From a virus: a stretch of 38,882 nt of DNA. Below, piece by piece: positions 16,037-23,202 of the stretch. The DNA is taken from IMG/VR virus record IMGVR_UViG_3300027743_000057, positions 1 through 38,882 of that record. One strand, 5' to 3'. A program made the translations under genes and the position numbers. Numbering within the stretch: the first letter of the stretch is position 1; the number at the start of each line of letters is the position of its first letter. The notes beneath the pieces are model-generated. The model saw only the letters and a program-made list of their open reading frames with translations. It made no database searches and was not told the origin of the DNA.

Positions 16037-16377
16037 CGCTGGCTGCCGAGGCGCAGCAGCTCTATCGGGAAAACCTGCACGAGCCTGTCAGCATCCGCCG
16101 CATCAGCGGCACCGGCACCGGGCGGGTTGATACCAGCTATCCCACAGTCGGGCGCGTGTTTGATTCCCAGCGCAAGGAACTGACCGGCGGCATCGCGCAG
16201 CAGGATCGCACCGCGATCATCTATGCGGGCTATTTGTTCGACGCGGGCATGCCGTCCGATGTCGAGGTCGGTGACTATCTGATCGACCAGGGCGGGATTG
16301 AGCATTCGGTCTACGAGGTGAAGCATCGCCGGGTCGAAGGCGAGATGATCGCCTATGAACTGACTGTGCGGGCCTGA
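16033..16377 (+). CDS. Head closure / stopper protein
   Basis: A 114-residue beta-rich protein overlapping the connector stop by four bases (ATGA). The pattern FDSQRKELTGGIAQQDRTAIIYAG, then VGDYLIDQGGIEHSVYEVKHRRVEGEMIAYEL fits head-closure (SPP1 gp16-like) proteins, which cap the connector and keep DNA in. The position between connector and neck protein supports this. Identification is by pattern and gene order. Confidence 0.75.
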   Translation: MTLAAEAQQLYRENLHEPVSIRRISGTGTGRVDTSYPTVGRVFDSQRKELTGGIAQQDRTAIIYAGYLFDAGMPSDVEVGDYLIDQGGIEHSVYEVKHRRVEGEMIAYELTVRA

Positions 16378-16976
16378 TGGCGCTGCAGGCGAAGGTGCAA
16401 CCGATCAGCCGTGAGTTTGAACTATTCATGGCGCAGGATCTCGGGCCGAAGGCGCGCTCGGCCATGCTCGCCGCATTCGCCGCCGAGACGATCGAGGAGG
16501 CCAAGCAGGCGAACAAGCAGGTGCTCGGCGTCGTGCCTCCGTATGACGTATTCGTCGACGGGCAAGAGGGCGCAGCACTCACCAGCGTCAAGCCGGACGG
16601 TGTCATCCGCGCCGAGTTCGAACTGGTGAACGAGGCGCTCGCCTGGATCTATCAGCAACTGGAAACGCACTCGCCGCGGCTGACCGGGCAGTACGCCAGC
16701 TCGCACGTTCTGTTCGCGGACGGGCAGGAAGCGAGCGTGACCAACCCACCGCCCGCGCAGGAATATGTTTTCGTCAACACCACGCCCTACGCGCGCAAGA
16801 TCGAGGGCGACAAGAAATCGGGACGGCCGCCGTCATCGCCGCAGGCGCCCGACGGCGTCTATCAGGCGGTTGCCACGCTCGCGCGGAAATTCAGCAACGT
16901 TGCCAAGGTCACGTTCTCTTACCAGACCGTAATGGGTGGTGAACGCAACCCGGCGATCATCGTGAGGCTGCGCTAA
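16377..16976 (+). CDS. HK97 gp10-like neck / tail completion protein
   Basis: A 199-residue protein with a long N-terminal helix (EFELFMAQDLGPKARSAML). A core with THSPRLTGQYASSHVLFADG, then FVNTTPYARKIEGDKKS is the typical gp10-like pattern of Ser/Gly followed by a strand and TPYA-xIE. It is somewhat longer than the usual 120-150 residues because of an inserted VDGQEGAALTSVKPDG segment. The ATG overlaps the previous stop (TGATG). It joins the head connector to the tail end. Confidence 0.8.
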   Translation: MALQAKVQPISREFELFMAQDLGPKARSAMLAAFAAETIEEAKQANKQVLGVVPPYDVFVDGQEGAALTSVKPDGVIRAEFELVNEALAWIYQQLETHSPRLTGQYASSHVLFADGQEASVTNPPPAQEYVFVNTTPYARKIEGDKKSGRPPSSPQAPDGVYQAVATLARKFSNVAKVTFSYQTVMGGERNPAIIVRLR

Positions 16977-17377
16977 TGCCATCCGCCGTCGTCGAGGCTG
17001 CGTTCCAGGCGCGGCTGTACGAATACACATTGGGCGATCCGCCGGTCATCCCGGCGATCGCGTCCGGCCAGCCCTCCAAGGACCAGGACGCATTCATCGT
17101 GCTGCAGTACCCGGTGGTCAACGGCAACAAGCCGGTGATCGGGCGACACTACTTCGAGGAGGGTGCGGCACGCCTGGTGCTTAACGTGCGTCGCACCGCC
17201 GAGATGGAAGCCGCGCTCGATATCGCCGACAACCTGGCGAGCATCTTCCGCGACCGCAAGTTCCACGACATCGAGACGTTCACACCCTCGCCGCCGATCG
17301 TCAACGACACCAGCAACGACGGCAACTGGTTCAGCCTCTCGGTGATCGTGCCGTATCGCTACCAGTTCTACGATTGA
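16976..17377 (+). CDS. Tail terminator protein
   Basis: A 133-residue alpha/beta protein: FQARLYEYTLGDPPVI, FIVLQYPVVNGNKPVIGRHYFEEGA, LVLNVRRTAEMEAALDIADNLASIFRD and the closing strand FSLSVIVPYRYQFYD. The order of strand, helix and aromatic end fits tail terminators (lambda gpU / SPP1 gp17 class), which cap the finished tail tube. It lies just before the tube protein, as expected. A strong terminator follows. Confidence 0.75.
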   Translation: MPSAVVEAAFQARLYEYTLGDPPVIPAIASGQPSKDQDAFIVLQYPVVNGNKPVIGRHYFEEGAARLVLNVRRTAEMEAALDIADNLASIFRDRKFHDIETFTPSPPIVNDTSNDGNWFSLSVIVPYRYQFYD

Positions 17378-17409
17378 CTGAAACTTAACCCCTAACCCCA
17401 ATCCGACAG

Positions 17410-17440
17410 CCCGCCAGCGCCCCTGGCGGGTTTTTCTTTT
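17410..17440 (+). terminator. Intrinsic terminator between tail terminator and tube genes
   Basis: Perfect arms CCCGCCAG and CTGGCGGG with loop CGCCC, followed by TTTTTCTTTT. This is a textbook rho-independent terminator lying inside the late operon. Confidence 0.9.
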
Positions 17441-17503
17441 CCCGCTGCAGGGGCGGCAGCTTCAGGCGCGTCGCGAGGCGCCCATTCTCAAAGGAGATGC
17501 GCC

Positions 17504-17986
17504 ATGGCTGGCGACATCCAAACCACGTCTGGAACCAAGTTCTACATCAGCAGCACTGCCGCAGCATCGACGGTGGACTCCCTTATCGAATACGAGGCTC
17601 TGACCTGGACAGAGGTCGCCGAGGTCGAGGATCTCGGCAACATCGGCGACGTATCGTCCGAAGTCACCGGTGCGGCGATCGGCGATAGTCGTGTTCGCAA
17701 GGCCAAGGGCGCACGCAACGCCGGCACCATGAATGTGATCTGTTTCGATACGGTGCCGCTCGACGCCGGACAGGAGGCCGTGATTGCGGCCGAGGCGTCC
17801 AATAGCAACTACGCATTCAAGATTGAATTGCCGGAACCGGCCGTAGGCACGGCTGGGACCATTTATTTTCGCGGACTCGTGATGTCGAACGAGTACAGGC
17901 TCGGCACCAACGACAACATCAGGCGGCGGGCCTTCAACATCGGGGTCAACAGTGCCTTGACGGAAGAGCCTGCCACGACTGCGTGA
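17504..17986 (+). CDS. Major tail protein (tail tube)
   Basis: A 160-residue tube protein with a strong AAAGGAG site before ATG 17504. Features are GDIQTTSGTKFYIS, a WTEVAEVEDLGNIGDVSSEV segment, an ARNAGTMNVICFDTVPLDAGQEAV core and IYFRGLVMSNEYRLGTNDN followed by a final strand. This layout matches short phage tail tube proteins, which stack as hexamer rings around the tape measure. It is framed by terminators on both sides, which may set its transcript level apart from neighbouring genes. Confidence 0.85.
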   Translation: MAGDIQTTSGTKFYISSTAAASTVDSLIEYEALTWTEVAEVEDLGNIGDVSSEVTGAAIGDSRVRKAKGARNAGTMNVICFDTVPLDAGQEAVIAAEASNSNYAFKIELPEPAVGTAGTIYFRGLVMSNEYRLGTNDNIRRRAFNIGVNSALTEEPATTA

Positions 17987-18008
17987 TCCTTAGTCGAGGC
18001 AAACGTGC

Positions 18009-18039
18009 GGGGCGGCAGCGATGCCGCCCTTTTTCTTTT
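18009..18039 (+). terminator. Intrinsic terminator after the tail tube gene
   Basis: Arms GGGCGGC and GCCGCCC around AGCGAT, followed by TTTTTCTTTT. It is separated from the tube stop by 23 bases. Together with the terminator at 17410 it brackets the tube gene. Confidence 0.9.
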
Positions 18040-18063
18040 GGCGCAACAGACAATGGTTGTTTC

Positions 18064-18474
18064 ATGAAACTAAGCGATCGCAGGATTGATTTGAAGAAGC
18101 GCGAGGAAGGCGACTGGGTTAAAGACATTCCCGAGTTCGGTGACCTTGAGCTTAAGGTTCGCGGCGTTGGCAACAAGGACTGGGCGCGCATGGAACAGAA
18201 GCTCATCGCCGCCGTTCCGCGCCAGCGCAGGCTCAACGGCCTCGAGCCAGAGGACCGGGTGCGCATCAACGCTATTCTTATTCGTGAAACATCGCTGCTC
18301 GATTGGCGCGGTATGGAGAATGGGAACGGTGAGCCTGAACCGTACAGCAAGGAAGCGGCTAACAAATACCTGACCGATCCGGAACTAGAGTCGTTTCTTT
18401 GGGCCTGCATGCAGGCGGCCACCTCAGTGGCCGAGCAGCGCCGGGAAGAGATCGAGCAAGACGCAAAAAACTGA
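18064..18474 (+). CDS. Tail assembly chaperone (gpG-like, zero-frame product)
   Basis: A 136-residue protein that helps load the tape measure during tail assembly. It is charged and helical: SDRRIDLKKREEGDWVKDIPEF, then LELKVRGVGNKDWARMEQKLI and a C-terminal acidic AEQRREEIEQDAKN. ATG 18064 lies within the palindrome GTTTCATGAAAC. The last codons are GCA AAA AAC TGA, which contain the slippery heptamer A AAA AAC. A -1 shift there extends the protein into the next frame, as with lambda G/GT. Confidence 0.8.
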   Translation: MKLSDRRIDLKKREEGDWVKDIPEFGDLELKVRGVGNKDWARMEQKLIAAVPRQRRLNGLEPEDRVRINAILIRETSLLDWRGMENGNGEPEPYSKEAANKYLTDPELESFLWACMQAATSVAEQRREEIEQDAKN

Positions 18475-18506
18475 TTGACGCCCTGCGGTGGCAACACCAG
18501 TGGGGC
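18465..18506 (+). promoter_or_regulatory. Programmed -1 ribosomal frameshift signal
   Basis: The slippery heptamer A AAA AAC at 18465-18471 is in the correct phase, directly before the zero-frame TGA at 18472. Eight bases later a stem-loop starts: GCCC (18480-18483) pairs with GGGC (18503-18506), and inside it GGTG (18487-18490) pairs with CACC (18495-18498) around a GCAA tetraloop. Spacing and structure fit known bacterial and phage -1 frameshift stimulators. Confidence 0.85.
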
Positions 18507-18896
18507 GGCCAGATCAAGCACTGGCAGTTCATGATCGAGCGGGGCCGCGAGGCACCGGCGGAATTCTACGATTGCCCTGAGGTCGAGCCGCATCTGGTCT
18601 GGCTGTGGAATGCGTTCTGGGAATTGGGCACCGAACGCCAGCTTGGCATGTCGATCGGGCCGATCCCCGGATCGAAGATCCGCGAATACCTTCGCGACGA
18701 ATTGGATCTGTATGGCGCCGACTACGACCGCGCCAAGGCGATCATCCGCAAGGCCGACGATGCCTATGTCGGAATGCTGAACCGCCGCAAGGATGACGAG
18801 CCGAAACTGTCGGACCAGGCCAAGGCCACCGACAGCGAAGGCGTCAAGCGCGTGTTGCGCGGACTGGGCAAGGCGAAGCCGGGAAAACGACAATGA
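18471..18896 (+). CDS. Tail assembly chaperone extension (gpT-like, made by -1 frameshift)
   Basis: This 141-codon frame joins the chaperone after the slippery site to give a 277-residue fusion. It begins LIDALRWQHQWGGQIKHWQFMIERG and continues with WLWNAFWELGTERQLGMS and IPGSKIREYLRDELDLYG, all helical and aromatic-rich, like GpT-type tails of phage chaperones. It has no good start codon or ribosome binding site of its own: only a TTG at 18399 precedes it in frame. Its stop overlaps the tape measure start (ATGA). Confidence 0.8.
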   Translation: MIDALRWQHQWGGQIKHWQFMIERGREAPAEFYDCPEVEPHLVWLWNAFWELGTERQLGMSIGPIPGSKIREYLRDELDLYGADYDRAKAIIRKADDAYVGMLNRRKDDEPKLSDQAKATDSEGVKRVLRGLGKAKPGKRQ

Positions 18897-21724
18897 ACGG
18901 CAACGTTATTCGCACCATCACCATCAAGGGCACCAGTGAGGGGCTCGAGAAGCTCACCGCCGATGTCAACAAGCTTGCCGCGGCGGAACAGAATGTTGCC
19001 GGCATGTCCGCTAAAAGCGGCAAGTCGATGGAGGATCTGGTCGTCGTAACCGAGCGGTCGGCTAAGAGCGTCCTCTCGCTCGAAGATGCCTGGAAGAAGC
19101 AGACGTTGAAACTGGACGAGGCGGCGCGCGCGCAGGCGAACTACTCGCGCGAAGCCAAGATCGCCGACGCGGTGCTGCGCCAAAATCTTATCTCCCAGCA
19201 GGAGCACGCCGCGCGGCTCGACCTGATCGCCCAGAAATACAATCAGGGCTCGGCTGCACAGAAAGCCTTTGCAACGGCGACCTCGGGCGTGTCGGCCCAG
19301 CTTGTGGCGATGAGTGCCGGTGCTGGGCCGGTCGGCGTGTTCCTGTCGGCGCTCGGTCCGTGGGGCATGGCTGCGGCGGTCGGACTCGGTGCCGCTTCAT
19401 CGGCATTCAACTATCTGATCGACGGTGCCAATCATCTCGGCGACAAGTCGATCGAGGTTCGCAAGTTTGCCGAAGTCACCGGTCTCACCGTCACGCAGAT
19501 CAAGGCATTGACATCTGAGGGCGGCAAGCTCGGCATTGGCTCGGACCAGATCACGAGCGGCGTTGAAAAGTTCACCGTTGGTCTGGCCGAGGCTCGCAAG
19601 GGGACCGGCGCGCTGTTTGAACAGGTGCGCGCGATCAATCCGGTGCTTGCACAGCAGCTCGCCGCCACGACCAATGCGGCTGAGGGCTGGGATGTTCTCG
19701 GCCAGGCGATGAAAGCCACGACGGACCAGTCGCAGAAGGCGGCATTGGCGCGCGCGGCGTTCGGTCGTGGTGGTGTCGAGATCGGGCTGCTTGCCGGACA
19801 AACCGCGGACGCTGGCGGCATCGTCGCAATGGGCACAGCCATTGCCAGAAATACCGGGCTCACCGACGAGTGGGTGAAAAAGACCGCGCAACTGCGCGCA
19901 GAGAACCTTCAACTGGAAAAGCAGATCCAGACGATGAAGGAGTCGGTTTATGCAAAGGAAATCCTGCAGCGTCAGAACGATTTCTTAAAGACCGAAAAGG
20001 CAATCACCGAGGAATTCCTGCGGCGCCGATCCGTCATGGGCCGCGGTGGCCAGGGCGTCGGCGGGGACGATGATGCCGCCGCGGCTCGCGAAGCAGCCGC
20101 CAATCGTCTTGGTGGGCGCCGCGGTCGCGAGGCTGGAGCAATTAAAGCCGCACTCGATCCGGCCGTGATCGCGGGCTGGCAACAGCTCGACGATGCAATC
20201 GCAGCCGCGGCGGACCAGTCCGAAGTGGCCGCGCGGTCTCTCACCAAACTGCAAAATGAGTCAGCCGCGGCGTTGAACAAGGAGCGCGAGCGCATTGGTC
20301 TGCTCGGGGATGCGGCGACCGAACAGGAAAGACTTAACGTCAAAACACTTGAGTTGAATGCTGCGCTTCTGGCGAACAAGATTTCGCAAGAGGATTTCAA
20401 CCGCGCGTTGGCGGCGCAGACAACAGCATCGGACCAGATGCTGAAAAATCTGCGGCAAGAGGGCGAGCTGATCCGTGCCGATACCCAGGAGGAAAGGGAC
20501 CGCATCTCAGCGCGCCAGACATATCAGAGATTGATCGACAAGACCGTGGACAGCACCAAGGCCGCGGCTATTGCCAGTCAGCAGTTGAGCAACGCAAACG
20601 AAACGCGATGGAGGGCAGAGGAAAAAGCAGCGGACGATGCAGTCAAGAGCATCAAGTCTGCCGAGGATGCATGGAGAGCGTATGCGAGTGGCATCATCAG
20701 TTGGTCTGTTGCGAACGACGAAGCCGGCGCGGCAGCCCGACGGCTCAAGGTCGAGATCACCGGGATCACGCAAGCAATCAAGAACAACAATGCGGCATTG
20801 CTGGAAGCCACGAAATTTATTCCGTTTGGCACGACGTGGGCGGGCATGTCGCCGACCGGTCTCGGGACCGGCGACAGTCAGTTCAAGAGCAACCAGGGCG
20901 GCCTCTCGCAATTCAATCCTCAAGGCTATCAGTCAAACACCTCGCAGGGGCAGGCAGCTCTATTCGCGGCGGCAGCTGCGTATGGCGAGGGCGGCTTTGA
21001 GAAGGACAGCAGCAACCAGTTTTCGAACATGTTTGCGCAGTTCGTTCCTAACACGCAGGGGCTCGAGACGCAGGTCAATGCGTCGATGGCCGCCGGTTCT
21101 GCCAGCGCAATCAGCGGGCTCCTGACTGGCCTGACATCTGCCAACTCCAGCCTGGTGCAGAGCACGGCGGGGATACTATCGCGCCTGACCGCCATGTTGC
21201 CGGACGACCAGAAAGCCGGCGCCATCCAGCAGCAGCTCGATGCCCTGAAGGGTGCGCCGGCCACGCTCGCGCGCAGCGAACTTGTCCAGCAGTTGAACGA
21301 GCAGCTCAAGCAGTTGACCGAGGCCACGCAGGAGAACACGTCTGCCACATCGACAATGACCGATGTGCTGTCGCCCTACTACTCGTCCGATCCGCGCCGG
21401 ACGCATTTGGGTTTCCGCGCTTTTGCCGGCGGCGGGATCATGAGCCAGTTCGGTGAACTGCCGATCCGGCATTACCAGGGCGGCGGTATGGCGACCTCGC
21501 CACAAGTTGCTGTGTTCGGCGAGGGTTCGACACCAGAAGCATATGTGCCGGTTCCGTCCGGCCGCATTCCGGTTGAGGTGAAGATGCCGGCCAACGCCAA
21601 CCAGAAACAGCGGCCGGTGAACGTGAACATCGTCGTCCAGGGCAACGCTGACCAGAACACGGTGGCAGCGCTGCGCGCGACGGCATTCCAGCAGGCGCAG
21701 GCGATGCGCCGCGTGATGTCCTGA
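18893..21724 (+). CDS. Tail length tape measure protein
   Basis: A 943-residue protein that sets tail length and occupies the tube lumen. The N-terminus ITIKGTSEGLEKLTADVNKLA is followed by coiled-coil stretches. A Gly/Ala hydrophobic segment (SAGAGPVGVFLSALGPWGMA, then AAAVGLGAASSAF) lies at about residues 140-170. Long Glu/Lys/Gln-rich helices fill 300-620, and a Gly/Phe-rich C-terminus (FRAFAGGGIMSQFG, HYQGGGMATSPQVAVFGEG) is typical of tape measures. At about 1.5 angstroms per residue the tail would be around 140 nm, a siphovirus. Confidence 0.93.
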   Translation: MNGNVIRTITIKGTSEGLEKLTADVNKLAAAEQNVAGMSAKSGKSMEDLVVVTERSAKSVLSLEDAWKKQTLKLDEAARAQANYSREAKIADAVLRQNLISQQEHAARLDLIAQKYNQGSAAQKAFATATSGVSAQLVAMSAGAGPVGVFLSALGPWGMAAAVGLGAASSAFNYLIDGANHLGDKSIEVRKFAEVTGLTVTQIKALTSEGGKLGIGSDQITSGVEKFTVGLAEARKGTGALFEQVRAINPVLAQQLAATTNAAEGWDVLGQAMKATTDQSQKAALARAAFGRGGVEIGLLAGQTADAGGIVAMGTAIARNTGLTDEWVKKTAQLRAENLQLEKQIQTMKESVYAKEILQRQNDFLKTEKAITEEFLRRRSVMGRGGQGVGGDDDAAAAREAAANRLGGRRGREAGAIKAALDPAVIAGWQQLDDAIAAAADQSEVAARSLTKLQNESAAALNKERERIGLLGDAATEQERLNVKTLELNAALLANKISQEDFNRALAAQTTASDQMLKNLRQEGELIRADTQEERDRISARQTYQRLIDKTVDSTKAAAIASQQLSNANETRWRAEEKAADDAVKSIKSAEDAWRAYASGIISWSVANDEAGAAARRLKVEITGITQAIKNNNAALLEATKFIPFGTTWAGMSPTGLGTGDSQFKSNQGGLSQFNPQGYQSNTSQGQAALFAAAAAYGEGGFEKDSSNQFSNMFAQFVPNTQGLETQVNASMAAGSASAISGLLTGLTSANSSLVQSTAGILSRLTAMLPDDQKAGAIQQQLDALKGAPATLARSELVQQLNEQLKQLTEATQENTSATSTMTDVLSPYYSSDPRRTHLGFRAFAGGGIMSQFGELPIRHYQGGGMATSPQVAVFGEGSTPEAYVPVPSGRIPVEVKMPANANQKQRPVNVNIVVQGNADQNTVAALRATAFQQAQAMRRVMS

Positions 21725-21725
21725 T

Positions 21726-22373
21726 ATGGCGTTCACCTATCGCCTGCCTTCCGACATCGAGGAAGGAGCCCAGGGCGGCCCCGAATTCTCGACGGTCATT
21801 CAGGAGGCCGTGTCCGGACAAGAGCAGCGCGTCAAGCTGTGGGCGAAGTGTCGGGCGCGATACGACATCGGCTATTCCGTTCTGCACTCGGATGATCCGG
21901 TCGGCAGCTACCAGGCCATCCTGGCGCTGTTCTATGCGCACAACGGTCGCTTCCGTCCCTTTCGGTTCAAGGACTGGGCGGACTACCAGGCGACCGACAC
22001 GAAGTTCGGAACCGGCGACGGCTCGGACACAACCTTCCAACTGTCCAAGACATATGACCCAAGCCTGGTCCTGCTCAACACGCCGGGATCGCTGACATAC
22101 ACGCGCGAGATCTATCTGCTCGCGACGACGCCGACCATCAAGGTGAACGGCGTCACGCAGACACTCACCACGCACTACACGATTTCTGCAACCGGTCTGG
22201 TCACGTTCGTGTCGCCGCCGACGACCGGGCATGCGCTGACGTGGAGCGGCGAGTTCGACATTCCGGTGCGCTTCGACGTGGATTATTTGCCGGTGGCGAT
22301 GAACGTGAACAGCATCGCGGAGATCGGCAGCATCTCGCTGCGTGAAGTCATCGGGTCGGCCGAGTTGGCCTGA
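21726..22373 (+). CDS. DUF2460 family distal tail protein (GTA gp12-like)
   Basis: A 215-residue protein with the DUF2460 hallmarks: RLPSDIEEGAQGGPEFSTVI, AKCRARYDIGYSVL, ALFYAHNGRFRPFRFKDWADYQA, a beta insertion, and the final GEFDIPVRFDVDYLPVAMN. In gene transfer agents and related phages it forms the distal tail ring between tube and hub. The next gene follows with a one-base overlap. Length is normal for the family. Confidence 0.92.
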   Translation: MAFTYRLPSDIEEGAQGGPEFSTVIQEAVSGQEQRVKLWAKCRARYDIGYSVLHSDDPVGSYQAILALFYAHNGRFRPFRFKDWADYQATDTKFGTGDGSDTTFQLSKTYDPSLVLLNTPGSLTYTREIYLLATTPTIKVNGVTQTLTTHYTISATGLVTFVSPPTTGHALTWSGEFDIPVRFDVDYLPVAMNVNSIAEIGSISLREVIGSAELA

Positions 22374-23200
22374 TGCGCGATTACAATATCGCGCTTGCAT
22401 CCACGACGCTGTTCCTGGCGCGCGTCGTCAAGATCACCCGCCTTGACGGTGTGGTTCTGCGTATTGCCGAGGCCGAGGAAGCGATCGCCGCTTCGGCACA
22501 GACGTTCCTGCCGCTGCCGGGCGCCACGATCTCTGCCGTCAGGCACATCATCGGCGGCGAAGTCGGGTCGATGGAGATCACGTTTGCCCATAGTGCGGGC
22601 GGTACGCTCGACACGGCAGAACTCAACACCGGGTTTTGGGATGGCGCGACTGTCCAGATGTATCTGGTGGACAGGTCAAGTGCCACCACGCTCGGCGATC
22701 CGGTCTTCACCGGATTGATCGACATCGTTTCGCTTGACCCGATCGGCGGGTCCGGCTCGTTCGATATTCGCGGGCTTGCGGCGCAGGCCGAAGCATTCAT
22801 TCAGACGTTCCAGCCGATGTGCCGGACGGACCTGTTCAGTCCGCTGTGTCAGCTCAACGAAACTGATTGGGATCACGCCGGAACGGTGGGCACGATCATC
22901 GACCGGTTTAACTTCACGGTCGCCGGGCTGGGCGCGCCGCCGGTTGATGGATGGTTCAACCAGGGCACGTTCGTCACCGCGTCCGGCTTCAAGGCCGTCA
23001 CGGCGAACTGGGTCCAGAGTTCGCTGAAGATCACGACCTATCAACCGGTGTGCATAGCGCGTCTGACCGCGGGCGAGACGATCACGTTGTATCCTGGCTG
23101 CGACAAGACGGGCGCTATGTGCCGGGACCGCTTCAATAACAAGATCAACTTCCAGGGTGAGGACCACTTTCTTGGCATCAACTCCATCGTGGGCGTATAG
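22373..23200 (+). CDS. DUF2163 / BR0599 family baseplate protein (GTA gp13-like)
   Basis: A 275-residue protein. The N-terminal DUF2163 part has TLFLARVVKITRLDGVVLR, FLPLPGATISAVRH and FTGLIDIVSLDPIG. The C-terminal BR0599 part has LTAGETITLYPGCDKTGAMC and RDRFNNKINFQGEDHFLG, the usual Cys-rich GCDK---CRDRF signature. In GTA-type tails this protein builds the hub region with an iron-sulphur or metal site proposed for the Cys residues. The usual neighbour, an NlpC/P60 peptidase, is absent here. Confidence 0.92.
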   Translation: MRDYNIALASTTLFLARVVKITRLDGVVLRIAEAEEAIAASAQTFLPLPGATISAVRHIIGGEVGSMEITFAHSAGGTLDTAELNTGFWDGATVQMYLVDRSSATTLGDPVFTGLIDIVSLDPIGGSGSFDIRGLAAQAEAFIQTFQPMCRTDLFSPLCQLNETDWDHAGTVGTIIDRFNFTVAGLGAPPVDGWFNQGTFVTASGFKAVTANWVQSSLKITTYQPVCIARLTAGETITLYPGCDKTGAMCRDRFNNKINFQGEDHFLGINSIVGV

Positions 23201-23202
23201 CG

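Noticed and set aside
18399-18470. Independent TTG start for the second tail chaperone frame
   Set aside because: No ribosome binding site, and the slippery heptamer with stem-loop explains expression better.
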